64,000 bases of DNA, taken from positions 1 through 64,000 of the forward strand of contig JAJPHR010000051.1 in assembly GCA_021325145.1 (NCBI GenBank). The letters run 5' to 3'. The position numbers were made by a program, and so were the translations under genes. Below are positions 32,393-46,205 of this stretch, piece by piece; the first letter of the stretch is position 1, and the number at the start of each line of letters is the position of its first letter. The notes under the pieces are model-generated. The model was given only the letters and a program-made list of their open reading frames with translations, was not told the origin of the DNA and made no database searches. Origin of the DNA: Verrucomicrobiota bacterium. Its GTDB lineage: Bacteria; Verrucomicrobiota; Verrucomicrobiia; Limisphaerales; Pedosphaeraceae.

Positions 32393-33703
32393 ATGAGGAA
32401 GCTTAACGCAAAACTGGTCGTGCCGTTGGTCGCCGTCGCGGTTCTCACCTGGGTGTTTCGCGAACCGTTGCGACGGCAAATCACGGAGCGCGCGACGTTG
32501 TCCAATGACGCTCCGCCGCCGGAAATCGTGGCGGATATGATCGACCAGGCCGCGGATCCCAATGCCGCTCTTTTGGCCGCTTGGAACTCCGGGAAAATCG
32601 TCCACCGCCAGGAGGCGATTCGCAGCCTTTCGCGAAGGATTCCGCCGGGACAAGCGGTGCCGCCGGTGTTCGATTCCATGCTCCTCTCCGCGGCGCTGGA
32701 TCCCGACCTGGATGTGCGCGAGCTGGCTCTGGGCATTTTGGATACCCACCACCATCCCGCGCTCGCGGCGATGGCCGCCGAGCAATTGCACGATTGCGAT
32801 CCACAAGTACGCGCCCTGGGTTTAAACCATTTGAAATACGCCAGCCCGGCAGTCGGCGTGCCGACCGTGGTTCCATTGCTGGACGATCCCGATCCGCTCA
32901 TCGCCACCCTGGCCACAAAGATGTTGGAGAAGTGGAGCGGGGAAAGTTTTGGCGTCACGCTGGCCGAAACGACCCCAATCGAAGACCAAACGACGGGATT
33001 GCAGGAATACCGCGACGGCAGCCGCAAAAAAGCCCGGGCAGGAGCGGAGCGGGCCAAGGGGTGGTGGACGCAACATCAAAGCGGGTTTCCGTCCGTCACC
33101 CTCCCGGTTCCAGCCGCGGCGTGGTCCGCTCGCCGGCCTGTGCCCGCGGGCGATTTCCAGCTTCGCACACTCGAGGGCAACAAAGTCCGGCTCTCTGACT
33201 TTCGCGGCAAAGTGGTGTTGATCAACTTTTGGACCACCTGGTGCACCGCTTGCGTGAGTGAGATGCCCGAGTTGATCGCCTTGCAAAAAAAGCATGCGGA
33301 CAACCTCGTTATCATCGGCGTGTCGCTTGATTACGTTCCCGACGAACACGGCCACATTGGCGGGCACTCGGCGGTCGAGGAACAAACGCACGGCGGCGGG
33401 GATTCCGACGACCACGAAGCCACCACTGCCGCCTTGAAGCGGGTTCGCGAAAAGGTGGCCCGGACGGTGAAAGCGCGCGGCATCAACTACCCCATCCCGC
33501 TCGACGAGCATAACGACGTGGGTGGGCGCTTCAACGGTGGCGAACTTCCCACCACCGTCATCGTGGATGCCCAAGGCAATGTGCGTCGCCGCTTCGTGGG
33601 CGCGCGCAGTTTGCCGGTGTTTGAAGCGATGATTGCTGAAGCCGGTCAAGCCGCGCAGCTTGCGGCTTTGCCGGCGGGTGTTTCCGGCACGGGCAAGCAG
33701 TAA
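32393..33703 (+). CDS. HEAT-repeat and TlpA-type thioredoxin fusion protein
   Basis: A 436-residue exported protein: an N-terminal signal anchor ('KLVVPLVAVAVLTWVF'), then helical HEAT-like repeats (about 50-190; 'LDVRELALGILDTHHHPALA', 'DPQVRALGLNHLKYASPAVG'), and a C-terminal TlpA/ResA-type thioredoxin domain (about 250-420). The active site is 'INFWTTWCTACVSEMPEL' with a CxxC pair, and the cis-Pro is in 'GGELPTTVIVDAQGN'. A His/Gly/Asp-rich loop ('HGHIGGHSAVEEQTHGGGD') is inserted between the central strand and helix and could bind metal. TlpA proteins reduce extracytoplasmic disulfides, often for cytochrome or copper-site assembly. Confidence 0.82.
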   Translation: MRKLNAKLVVPLVAVAVLTWVFREPLRRQITERATLSNDAPPPEIVADMIDQAADPNAALLAAWNSGKIVHRQEAIRSLSRRIPPGQAVPPVFDSMLLSAALDPDLDVRELALGILDTHHHPALAAMAAEQLHDCDPQVRALGLNHLKYASPAVGVPTVVPLLDDPDPLIATLATKMLEKWSGESFGVTLAETTPIEDQTTGLQEYRDGSRKKARAGAERAKGWWTQHQSGFPSVTLPVPAAAWSARRPVPAGDFQLRTLEGNKVRLSDFRGKVVLINFWTTWCTACVSEMPELIALQKKHADNLVIIGVSLDYVPDEHGHIGGHSAVEEQTHGGGDSDDHEATTAALKRVREKVARTVKARGINYPIPLDEHNDVGGRFNGGELPTTVIVDAQGNVRRRFVGARSLPVFEAMIAEAGQAAQLAALPAGVSGTGKQ

Positions 33704-33777
33704 GAGGGCGTGTGATGGAGATCGAACCCGTGAGACGAGCTTTGGCGCGGCTCAATGGGCTTTTAATCCGCTTCGAG

Positions 33778-34632
33778 TTATTGGGTTTCGGCCATTTTAT
33801 AACCGAGTATGGGGAGCAATTTCTCCGCATATCGCTTCCCCAGTTCTCGATAGCCCTCCGGCGTGAAATGCAGATGGTCCGGCCGGCTGAGGCAGCCCTG
33901 CGATGAGACGACGTGGGCGGTGGAGATGGTATTGGGAAGTTCATCGATGATCCGGTTCATGCTCGCGCAAGCGCCCTTCTGATCGGCATTAACAACCTCG
34001 CCGGCGAGCAGGGGGACTTTTTCGGCTTTGAGATTCAGATCGTTGAGCAGGTTCTCGTAGATGCCTTTGACCTTGTTTGGCCATTCCTTATCGTTCGTGT
34101 TCGATTCTCCCTGGTGCAACAGGATTCCTTTGATGACGCCCCGGGTCTGAGCCACTTTTGCCATGTCAACGAGATGCTGATAGGGGTTTCCGTTGTAGGC
34201 GCGGATTATATTGCTCATCCAGGTCGGCGCCTTGGCGGCATACGCTTGATAAGCGTCCTTTTGGAACAGTTCGATTTTGGAACCGGCGACGGCGACGTTG
34301 AGGATGCCCACCTTGATGCCCGGCGGAAGATTGGAAACCATGGTCCGGCCGAAATAATCCGCAGGGCAAAGACCCGTGGAGGGCCGGCACAAGGGCGGGA
34401 CGGCGGGACACCACTCGCCTTTCTTTCTTGCTGGCATTGGAAAATCAACCGCTGCCAAAACCTGAAAGCGTTCATCCACCGGGCCTTTGTCTGCCGCCAC
34501 AATTCCGGGATAGCCCTCCATGTTTGACTGGCCAAAGCACAAGAACACCCAAAAATTCGTGTCCTGAGAGAAGGAGTTCATTCCGAGCAAAAGAACTCCG
34601 GTCAATACCACTAATGTCATCGTGTTTTTCAT
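33778..34632 (-). CDS. secreted SGNH carbohydrate esterase (acetylxylan esterase-like)
   Basis: A 284-residue exported enzyme of the sialate O-acetylesterase / CE6-type SGNH group. After a signal peptide ('TLVVLTGVLLLGMNSFSQ') it has the nucleophile in 'LCFGQSNMEG' (Ser36), 'ILHQGESNTND' (block III), and the Asp252/His255 pair in 'RPDHLHFTPEGYRE'. The family removes acetyl groups from plant polysaccharides. It is next to a GH10 xylanase on the same strand (38-base gap), so deacetylation of xylan is the likely job. The frame is open far upstream of 34632, but that part overlaps the xylanase gene antiparallel to its coding frame and is not used. Confidence 0.83.
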   Translation of the reverse strand: MKNTMTLVVLTGVLLLGMNSFSQDTNFWVFLCFGQSNMEGYPGIVAADKGPVDERFQVLAAVDFPMPARKKGEWCPAVPPLCRPSTGLCPADYFGRTMVSNLPPGIKVGILNVAVAGSKIELFQKDAYQAYAAKAPTWMSNIIRAYNGNPYQHLVDMAKVAQTRGVIKGILLHQGESNTNDKEWPNKVKGIYENLLNDLNLKAEKVPLLAGEVVNADQKGACASMNRIIDELPNTISTAHVVSSQGCLSRPDHLHFTPEGYRELGKRYAEKLLPILGYKMAETQ

Positions 34633-34669
34633 AGTGTCCTGGTATTTGGCGTGAATTCGCCGTTCGATA

Positions 34670-35956
34670 TCATTGCGATTTCGATTTGGGCGACGCGCCG
34701 GAGGCCGCCTGGATAACCGCATCGAAGGCCGGCTTAGGTTGATTATTGGCGTCAAATAACAACGGACGTCCGTTTGCGCGCCAGGAAACGCCGTCGTTGA
34801 GGCCCCAAAAGGTGACCAGCTTGACGGAGTTTTTGTGCTTAAGGAACGCTTTGAAAAGATTGGCATACTCATCGGCAAGGCGCTGGTTGGCGTCGTCCAC
34901 GAGGCCGCCCGTGGTGGTGGCGGCATTGTTGGCGATGTCCGCACCTGAGTTGCGCTGACCGCCTTGCGCGCCGTTGACGTCCAATTCGGTAACGTGGATG
35001 GGCAAGCCAAGGGTCTCAAGTTCGGTGAGCGCCTGGTCTTCGGCGTCGAAGCCCGGCGAGGAGACGTTGACGTGGGTTTGCGTGCCAATGGCCATGACGG
35101 GGACGCGTTGCACTTGCAGGGATTTGATCAAAGTGATGAGTTTGTGGCGTTTTACTGGGTTTTCCAAACCGTAGTCGTTGTAGCGGAGTATCGCATCGGG
35201 GTCCGCTTCGTGGGCGTATTCGAAAGCGCGGGCGATGAAGTCCGGCCCGATAATCTGGAGCCAGGGGGAGTTTCGGAGGAGGTTCGTGCCGCTGTCGGCG
35301 ACGGCTTCGTTCACGACATCCCAGACTTTGACCTTGCCCTTGTAACGGCCGACCACGGTGGTGATGTGATCGTGCATCCGTTGCAGCAATTCCTCACGGG
35401 ATGCACGCGGCCCGTTAAAATCACCGCGCGGCGATCGGCCGGAACCGGTCGCATTCGCGCTGGCGGCGTTCGCTGCGGCCGCGAGCGCTACGGACGGCGC
35501 GTTCATCTCCCTGGCGGGCATATTGTTCCCCTGGAAAACCCACCGCGGGGTTTGACCGTGCCAGACCAAAGTATGTCCCACGATATACATGTGGTTGCTC
35601 AGGCCGAAATTTACGTAGGCATCCGCGGGGCCGAAATTGTAACCGTCCGAGCCTTCCCGTGGATGGATGAGCGCCCATTTCAAATCGTTCTCTGGGGAAA
35701 TCTGGTTAAACTGTTCTTTGACCAGAGCGGTGTCCTGGCCCACCTGTTCCTGACGGCGGTTGACGTTGTCGGCCGGGACCGCGGCACCAGTGGCAATTGT
35801 ACGGTTGATGGCCACGCCAACCAGGAAGCATTTTTTGTAAGCGCTTTTAAGCGTCGGCGGCGCGGCGGTTTTCGGTCCGGTCGCGCAACTGGACAACAAA
35901 GCGGCCAGGAGGATTGCAGTCCCGAAGAAGGTGGGTGGGCCGATGCATTTTTTCAT
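34670..35956 (-). CDS. GH10 endo-1,4-beta-xylanase lipoprotein
   Basis: A 428-residue xylanase with a lipobox ('LLAALLSSC', Cys24), so it is anchored to a membrane surface. The GH10 barrel shows 'QISPENDLKWALIHPREG', 'VGHTLVWHGQTPRWVF', acid/base Glu217 in 'VWDVVNEAVAD', 'RYNDYGLE', 'VMAIGTQTHVNV', nucleophile Glu324 in 'IHVTELDVNG', and 'LVTFWGLNDGVSW'. An Ala/Asn/Gly-rich insertion (about 150-185) and a second one after the nucleophile are unusual but lie in loops. It cuts the xylan backbone and is the central enzyme of the cluster. Confidence 0.95.
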   Translation of the reverse strand: MKKCIGPPTFFGTAILLAALLSSCATGPKTAAPPTLKSAYKKCFLVGVAINRTIATGAAVPADNVNRRQEQVGQDTALVKEQFNQISPENDLKWALIHPREGSDGYNFGPADAYVNFGLSNHMYIVGHTLVWHGQTPRWVFQGNNMPAREMNAPSVALAAAANAASANATGSGRSPRGDFNGPRASREELLQRMHDHITTVVGRYKGKVKVWDVVNEAVADSGTNLLRNSPWLQIIGPDFIARAFEYAHEADPDAILRYNDYGLENPVKRHKLITLIKSLQVQRVPVMAIGTQTHVNVSSPGFDAEDQALTELETLGLPIHVTELDVNGAQGGQRNSGADIANNAATTTGGLVDDANQRLADEYANLFKAFLKHKNSVKLVTFWGLNDGVSWRANGRPLLFDANNQPKPAFDAVIQAASGASPKSKSQ

Positions 35957-36103
35957 GGGAGGTTCAGTTGAATTCAGGCGCGGGGGTTTTTGTTGAGTGC
36001 GTGATTTGAAATTGAATAGCCTGGCTGCGGTTGAGGGCGCCTGGGTATATGATTATACTGAGGTTATTCGAACGTAATTCGTTGGACCATGCCATAACGT
36101 TGT

Positions 36104-37375
<1,272 letters not shown>

Positions 37376-37612
37376 TTATGGACTAATCCCGGACGGTTTC
37401 CAAGCAACGATTGTCGGGGGTGCGTGATGGTGGTTACTCGTCTACGGGGAAGACGGTTTGGGGACTCGGATGACGATGCGGTTTTGCGCGGGCGCGGTGG
37501 TGCCGAATCTGCCAGGGGGTGTTGACGAGTGACTACCCGTGTAATGGCGCCTTAAAATTCCACATAGCTGGAGGCTATCCCAGAACCTACGACGAGTGTC
37601 GTGGGGCGAGGT

Positions 37613-41157
<3,545 letters not shown>

Positions 41158-41494
41158 GCCTGGAGCCAAACGAAAATGGGTCGCGGGCACCGTTGACATG
41201 CCTTGATTTGGCAAAGTAATGGTTGGAACGGTACTACAATGGCGATGCCTGAGCTCAAGCGTCGAACGCCAAGTTCCTCACAACTGATTTTTCAAAGCCA
41301 ATGTTCAAAGACTCAATGCCCTACGGCAAATTGCAAAAACTCTTTAGCAGGTGAGTCTTTCGATTAATCCACCAACTATCAAAGGGGACGCCACCGGTGA
41401 AAGGTTTCGTGGACAAGATTCGGAAGCTCGAACGAGACCGAGTCAAGCAGCGCTGCTCGGTGCTCGCGTCTGTTGGAACGGGCTGATTTTGGGA
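41158..41494. other. intergenic region, nothing convincing
   Basis: 337 bases between the esterase stop and tRNA-Gly. No coding frame with family similarity, no strong hairpin and no repeat element were found. It marks the downstream edge of the xylan cluster. Confidence 0.6.
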
Positions 41495-41568
41495 TGGAGC
41501 GGGTGACGGGAATCGAACCCGCGTGGCCAGTTTGGAAGACTGGAACTCTACCATTGAGCTACACCCGC
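41495..41568 (-). tRNA. tRNA-Gly (anticodon TCC), CCA encoded
   Basis: On the minus strand the acceptor stem GCGGGTG pairs perfectly with CACCCGC, the D arm is AGCTCAATGGTAGAGT, the anticodon arm CCAGT-CTTCCAA-ACTGG gives TCC, the T arm is CGGGTTCGATTCCCG, the discriminator is T, and CCA is encoded. It reads GGA/GGG glycine codons. It has its own promoter 11 bases upstream. Confidence 0.96.
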
Positions 41569-41578
41569 AGCCCGAACG

Positions 41579-41606
41579 ATATTAACCCGCGCACTTGCGT
41601 TGTCAA
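41579..41606 (-). promoter_or_regulatory. sigma70-type promoter of tRNA-Gly
   Basis: On the minus strand a consensus TTGACA (complement of 41601-41606) and TAATAT (complement of 41579-41584) are 16 bases apart and sit just upstream of the mature tRNA 5' end at 41568. Confidence 0.75.
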
Positions 41607-41630
41607 TCCAGAGGTGTATGGTTTCACACC

Positions 41631-43022
41631 ATGAATTCTCTGCTGCTTGCCGGCGGGCGGGTGATCGATCCGGCCAGCCGGTTCGATGCGGTCGCGGACC
41701 TTTTGGTCAGCGACGGCAAGATCGCCGCCATTGGCGAGGGGGCGAGCGCGCAGAAGTTCGCTGACTTGGAGCGGGTGGATGTTTCCGGGTTGGTGGTTTG
41801 CCCGGGATTGATCGATTTGCACGTGCATTTGCGGGAACCGGGGCAGTCGGCCAAGGAAACCATTGCCACCGGAACGGCGGCGGCGGCGCGGGGCGGATTT
41901 ACCTCGATTGTATGCATGCCCAATACTTCGCCCACCATTGATAATCCGGGCACGGTGGTGTTGATCCACGAAAAGGCGGAGCGGGAGGGGCTGGTCAACG
42001 TGTATGTGACCGGGGCGATCTCGAAGAACATCGACGGCAAGGAAATGGCGCCCATTGGATCGTTGAAGCAGGCCGGGGTGGTGGCGATCACGGACGACGG
42101 GCATTGCGTGCAGGACAACGAGTTGATGCGGCGCGCGCTGGAGTACGCGAAGATGTTCGATTTGCCGGTAATGGACCATTGCCAGGATTATTCGCTGGTG
42201 ACGGACGGCGTGATGCACGAGGGTTATTGGAGCACGGCGCTGGGATTGCGCGGCTGGCCGGCGGCGGGCGAGGAAATGATCGTGGCGCGGAACATCCTGC
42301 TGGCGGAATTGACGGGAACCCGGGTGCATTGCCAGCACTTAAGCACGGCGGGCAGCGTGCAATTGCTGCGCGAGGCGCGGAAACGGGGCGTGCCGATTTC
42401 CGGCGAGGCGTGTCCGCACCATTTTGTGCTGACGGATGCGGCCATTGCGGGGAGCGAAAAATTTTGGGCGACCGACGGCCAGGGAATTTTTGGCAGCGGC
42501 AGCGGCAGCGCGCCAATGTGTCCGGCCTGGCCGAGTTACGACACGAATTTCAAAATGAACCCGCCTTTGCGGTCCGCGCGCGACCGGGAAGCGATTCTCG
42601 AAGGGTTGGTGGACGGGACGCTGGAAATTCTGGGGAGCGACCACGCCCCACATTGTGATTACGAGAAAGAGGTGGAGTTCGATTATGCGCCATTTGGGAT
42701 TACCGGCTTGGAAACGGAACTGGCGCTTTCTTTGATGCAATTGTATCACACCAAGCGGCTGGGGCTGGCAGATTTGATCGCGAAGTTCACCGTTGCGCCA
42801 GCGCGGTTGCTGGGGTTGCCGAAAGGCGTGCTGCGGCCGGGAGCCGACGGGGATGTCACGGTGTTCGACCCGGACCGGGAGTGGACATTCGAGCGGGAGC
42901 AAACGGCGAGCAAATCGTATAACAGCCCGTTTTACGGTTGGTGGCTGCGCGGGAAAGCGGTGATGACGGTGGTGGGAGGGAAGGTGGTTTGGCGTGAACG
43001 CGAAGCAGAGGTTACGGTCTAA
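41631..43022 (+). CDS. pyrC: dihydroorotase
   Basis: A 463-residue class I-type dihydroorotase, the third step of pyrimidine synthesis (carbamoyl-aspartate to dihydroorotate). The amidohydrolase zinc site is intact: 'LIDLHVHLREPGQSAKE' (HxH), 'MPNTSP', 'PVMDHCQDYSL', 'RVHCQHLSTAGSV' and 'ILGSDHAPHCDYEKE' (catalytic Asp). It is an active-type, not a pseudo-dihydroorotase, since all metal ligands are visible. The ATG at 41631 starts 'NSLLLAGGRVIDPA', the expected N-terminal strand. carA lies about 1.1 kb downstream on the same strand with two thioredoxin-like genes between, so pyrC-trx-trx-carA may be one transcript. Confidence 0.94.
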   Translation: MNSLLLAGGRVIDPASRFDAVADLLVSDGKIAAIGEGASAQKFADLERVDVSGLVVCPGLIDLHVHLREPGQSAKETIATGTAAAARGGFTSIVCMPNTSPTIDNPGTVVLIHEKAEREGLVNVYVTGAISKNIDGKEMAPIGSLKQAGVVAITDDGHCVQDNELMRRALEYAKMFDLPVMDHCQDYSLVTDGVMHEGYWSTALGLRGWPAAGEEMIVARNILLAELTGTRVHCQHLSTAGSVQLLREARKRGVPISGEACPHHFVLTDAAIAGSEKFWATDGQGIFGSGSGSAPMCPAWPSYDTNFKMNPPLRSARDREAILEGLVDGTLEILGSDHAPHCDYEKEVEFDYAPFGITGLETELALSLMQLYHTKRLGLADLIAKFTVAPARLLGLPKGVLRPGADGDVTVFDPDREWTFEREQTASKSYNSPFYGWWLRGKAVMTVVGGKVVWREREAEVTV

Positions 43023-43048
43023 TAAACACAGAAAAAGGAGAATGAATT

Positions 43049-43504
43049 ATGAAAAGGCTTAAGTTGGTGGCTTTGGCTTGCCTCCTCGCGCTGCCGGTGG
43101 TGGGCGCGGAAAATGAGCAATGGCTGACGGATCTCCCGAAAGCGGAAAGCAAAGCCAAGGCGGAAAAAAAGCTGGTCTTAATGGATTTCACGGGGTCGGA
43201 TTGGTGCCATCCTTGCATGGAGCTACGAAAGAACGTGCTCAATTCGCGGAAATTCGAGGAGTACGCCCAGACAAACCTGGTGCTCATGGAAGTGGATTTT
43301 CCAATCAAAAAGCAGCAAACGGAGGAACTGAAGAAAGCCAATGACGCGCTGAAGGACAAATTCGGCATTGATGGCTTTCCGACGATCGTTCTTCTGGATC
43401 CGGATGGGAAAGAACTGCTCAAAACCACGGACGCGGCGCTGGACACGCCCAAGGAATTCATTGCGCGGCTGGAGCAGGCGAAGAAGAAGGCAGTGCAGCC
43501 TTGA
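43049..43504 (+). CDS. exported thioredoxin-fold protein
   Basis: A 151-residue protein with a signal peptide ('LKLVALACLLALPVVGA') and one thioredoxin domain: 'KKLVLMDFTGSDWCHPCMEL' carries the CxxC active site, and 'GIDGFPTIVLLDPDGKEL' the cis-Pro. The 'FTGSDWCxxC' form is typical of DsbE/SoxW-like exported reductases in this phylum. A strong AAGGAG lies eight bases before the ATG. It is followed by a paralogue (43522), 17 bases after its stop. Confidence 0.87.
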   Translation: MKRLKLVALACLLALPVVGAENEQWLTDLPKAESKAKAEKKLVLMDFTGSDWCHPCMELRKNVLNSRKFEEYAQTNLVLMEVDFPIKKQQTEELKKANDALKDKFGIDGFPTIVLLDPDGKELLKTTDAALDTPKEFIARLEQAKKKAVQP

Positions 43505-43521
43505 GAGAGAATTGGAATTCT

Positions 43522-44037
43522 ATGAAGCAAAGCTTGAAAATATCGATTGCGAGTGTGGCGTTTTGTGCGGCGGTTTGGCTGGCGGGGTGCACGACCAGCA
43601 GCTCGGACCCAAAATCAAGCATATCGAGCACGGCGGCCACCAAGCCGGACAGTGCCGCCAAGGCAGGATGGTCGATCGACTTGTCCAAAGCGGAGGCGCA
43701 AGCCAAGGCCGAAAACAAACTGGTGGTGATGGATTTCACCGGCTCGGATTGGTGTCCGTGGTGCATCAAGCTGGACAAGGAAGTGTTTGCGACTCCGGAA
43801 TTCTCGGACTTCGCGGCGAAAAATCTGGTGCTCGTCGAAGTCGATTTCCCGCGTCTTAAACCGCAGAGCGGGAAGCTCATAAAAGCAAACCGGGCGTTGC
43901 AGAGTAAATACAAGATTGAGGGCTATCCGACCGTCATTGTCCTGGACAGCGATGGCAAGAAGGTGGGGGAGTTGGGGTATGAAGAGGGCGGGCCGAAACC
44001 GTTCATCGAGAAGCTGGAGAAATTGAAGAAAGGATGA
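43522..44037 (+). CDS. thioredoxin-fold lipoprotein, paralogue of the preceding gene
   Basis: A 171-residue predicted lipoprotein ('FCAAVWLAGC' lipobox) with a Ser/Thr-rich linker and a thioredoxin domain: 'LVVMDFTGSDWCPWCIKLDK' (CxxC) and 'YKIEGYPTVIVLDSDGKKVG'. It is a tandem duplicate of the upstream gene: the core 'KAENKLVVMDFTGSDWC' matches nearly residue for residue. It was probably retargeted from periplasm to a lipid-anchored site. An in-frame TTG overlapping the previous stop is possible, but the ATG at 43522 opens the lipoprotein signal directly. Confidence 0.86.
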   Translation: MKQSLKISIASVAFCAAVWLAGCTTSSSDPKSSISSTAATKPDSAAKAGWSIDLSKAEAQAKAENKLVVMDFTGSDWCPWCIKLDKEVFATPEFSDFAAKNLVLVEVDFPRLKPQSGKLIKANRALQSKYKIEGYPTVIVLDSDGKKVGELGYEEGGPKPFIEKLEKLKKG

Positions 44038-44132
44038 ACGGCTGGTTAAGGCTTGACCGGCGGCCAAAGGGAGAGGATTAAGATTAGGATTATGATTCGG
44101 ATTAAGAAGGGAAACGGGACGACGGACGAACA

Positions 44133-45296
44133 ATGATGAACGCAATTTTGGCATTGGAAGATGGGTCCGTGTTTCACGGCCAGGGCTTTGGCGCGCGCGC
44201 CACGGCATGCGGTGAGGTTTGCTTCAATACCTCGATGACTGGCTATCAGGAGATTCTCACCGATCCATCTTACAAGGGCCAAATCGTGTCGATGACGTAC
44301 CCGTTGATCGGCAATTACGGGGTGAATTTGCAGGATGTGGAATCGTGGCGACCACATGTGGCGGGGTTTGTGATCCGGGAGTTGTCGCCCGTGGTCAGTA
44401 ATTGGCGGGCGGATTATTCGCTGGCTGAATACCTGGAGCAAAACGGGATTCCCGGCATCCAGGGGATCGATACCCGCGCGTTGACGAAGAAGCTCCGAGT
44501 GCGGGGCGCCCTCAAGGGGGTTTTGTCCACGGAAGGTTTGGCGGACGAGGAAGCAGTGGGCCGGGCGAAGGCGTGGCAGGGATTGGTGGGCGTGGATTAC
44601 GTCAAAGAGGTCACGCATAAGGAATCGTTCCGCTGGGATGAGAAGGACGAGCAAAGCGCGAGTTTCAACCTGGCGCGCGGTTCGGGCACCGTGGAAGCCC
44701 GGCAGGTGCGCGATCCCTTGCCGCCGGCAGACATCCCGGTGGTGGCCTACGATTTTGGCATCAAGTACAACATCCTGCGGCGGTTGCGCCAGCATGGGTT
44801 CCGGGTGCAAGTGGTGCCCGCCACGGCGACGGCGGCGGAGGTAATGCAGCATAAGCCAGCGGGAATTTTTCTTTCCAACGGACCGGGAGACCCGGCCGCT
44901 TTGGGTTACGCCGTGCGGGCGGTGGCTGATTTGGTGAAGACGGGGGTGCCGATTTTCGGGATTTGCCTGGGGCACCAGATTTTGGGGCAGGCGTTTGGAG
45001 GCCGGACGTTTAAGTTGAAATTTGGGCATCGGGGAGCCAACCAGCCGGTCAAGGACCTGGCCACGGGGCGGGTGGAAATTACTTCGCAAAACCACGGGTT
45101 TGCCGTGGATCCACAGTCCTTGCCGGGCGAAGTGACGGTAAACCGGATCAATCTCAATGACCAGACCGTGGAGGGGATGCGCCACAAAACGAAGCCGGTT
45201 TTTTGCGTGCAATACCATCCGGAGGCTTCGCCCGGGCCCCATGATTCGACCCCTTTGTTTGCGGAGTTTCGGGAAATGATTGAAAAGCAAAAGTAA
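44133..45296 (+). CDS. carA: carbamoyl-phosphate synthase small subunit
   Basis: A 387-residue glutaminase subunit that feeds ammonia to CarB for carbamoyl phosphate, used in pyrimidine and arginine synthesis. N-terminal CPSase_sm domain: '[19 protein letters not shown]', '[18 protein letters not shown]'. C-terminal class I amidotransferase: '[14 protein letters not shown]', catalytic Cys in '[19 protein letters not shown]', and His-Glu in '[16 protein letters not shown]'. All catalytic parts are present. carB is not in the window. It pairs functionally with pyrC just upstream. Confidence 0.96.
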   Translation: MMNAILALEDGSVFHGQGFGARATACGEVCFNTSMTGYQEILTDPSYKGQIVSMTYPLIGNYGVNLQDVESWRPHVAGFVIRELSPVVSNWRADYSLAEYLEQNGIPGIQGIDTRALTKKLRVRGALKGVLSTEGLADEEAVGRAKAWQGLVGVDYVKEVTHKESFRWDEKDEQSASFNLARGSGTVEARQVRDPLPPADIPVVAYDFGIKYNILRRLRQHGFRVQVVPATATAAEVMQHKPAGIFLSNGPGDPAALGYAVRAVADLVKTGVPIFGICLGHQILGQAFGGRTFKLKFGHRGANQPVKDLATGRVEITSQNHGFAVDPQSLPGEVTVNRINLNDQTVEGMRHKTKPVFCVQYHPEASPGPHDSTPLFAEFREMIEKQK

Positions 45297-45322
45297 GACT
45301 TGATGGCAGTCGAGAAATCGGA

Positions 45323-45351
45323 TTGACTTGCCACGAATCCGTCGGAATAAT
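45323..45351 (+). promoter_or_regulatory. sigma70-type promoter of the FHA gene
   Basis: TTGACT (45323-45328), a 17-base spacer and AATAAT (45346-45351) precede the FHA gene's ATG by 21 bases. It lies immediately after the carA stop, giving the FHA gene its own transcription start. Confidence 0.6.
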
Positions 45352-45372
45352 CGAACTGTTCGTTGTTAGCCT

Positions 45373-45891
45373 ATGGCCAAACTTGTAGTGCTCAGTGAAG
45401 GTATGACGGGGCAGTCGTACGAGCTTAAAGTGGACAAGACCACCGTCGGCCGGGTCGATGACAACACCTTTCAAATCTCGCAGCCCTCGGTGTCCAGTCA
45501 TCATTGTGAAGTGTTGCTGCGCGGCAACGACGTGGTGATCAAGGACCTCAACTCGACAAACGGCACCTTCATTAACGGCCAGCCGGTTACCGGCGAGGCC
45601 GTGCTCAAGCCAGGCCAAGTATTGCGCCTGGGCGAGGTGGAGATCCGGCTTGAATCCGGAGCCCCGGCGGGGGTCAAGCGGCCGATGGATTCGACGATGG
45701 TGATTCCCAAGGGAGTGACGCTGGAACAACTCGAACAGGGACCACAGGCAGGCTTCGATACTGCCAAGGGCGGCTTCACCAAAAAGAAGAACGAAACCAA
45801 CAAGTATTTTATCATCGGCGGGATTGTGTTCGCATTGGTGATCGCCATCGCCTTTCTGATCATGATAAGCATGATCAAATCGAGTCATTGA
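45373..45891 (+). CDS. FHA-domain protein with C-terminal membrane anchor
   Basis: A 172-residue protein. The FHA domain (about 5-95) has the phosphothreonine-binding signature: 'TTVGRVDDNTFQISQPSVSS' with 'HH', then 'LNSTNGTFINGQPV'. A linker leads to a C-terminal helix ('YFIIGGIVFALVIAIAFLIM', about 143-162), so it is tail-anchored with the FHA domain in the cytosol. It would recruit proteins phosphorylated by Ser/Thr kinases; none is encoded in this window. Confidence 0.9.
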   Translation: MAKLVVLSEGMTGQSYELKVDKTTVGRVDDNTFQISQPSVSSHHCEVLLRGNDVVIKDLNSTNGTFINGQPVTGEAVLKPGQVLRLGEVEIRLESGAPAGVKRPMDSTMVIPKGVTLEQLEQGPQAGFDTAKGGFTKKKNETNKYFIIGGIVFALVIAIAFLIMISMIKSSH

Positions 45892-46107
45892 ACCGGTTTC
45901 TCCTGGTAGTCCTCCTTCTCCCTCTGTCTCTCCAATCCAATGCCGCGAGCACTCGCGCGCCAAAGCCGGCTTCGTAAAACAGAAGAGAGAAGAAGATTCG
46001 CTACGTTCAAGTTGGAGCGGAAATTTCACGCACGCTTTTGCTTGCGGGAAGGCCGTTGGCGGGGCTATGGTGGCCCTTGAGGTTTGCAAGCTGGCTTGCA
46101 GACGGTT

Positions 46108-46184
46108 GCGCGTGTAGCTCAATTGGATAGAGTGACGGCCTCCGAAGCCGCAGGTTGTGGGTTCAACTCCCGCCACGCGCACCA
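46108..46184 (+). tRNA. tRNA-Arg (anticodon CCG), CCA encoded
   Basis: The acceptor stem GCGCGTG pairs with CACGCGC, the anticodon loop CTCCGAA gives CCG, and the T arm GTGGGTTCAACTCCCGC and ACCA tail are complete. It reads the CGG arginine codon. A weak promoter match (TTGCGG at 46042-46047, TATGGT at 46066-46071) lies upstream. The next gene starts 21 bases after the CCA, so it may be co-transcribed. Confidence 0.95.
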
Positions 46185-46205
46185 ATTTTTGGGCGACTTG
46201 AGCTT

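Noticed and set aside
32134..32406. 90-codon frame in the gap before the HEAT-TlpA gene
   Set aside because: Overlaps the next gene's start, biased composition, no similarity, no ribosome site.
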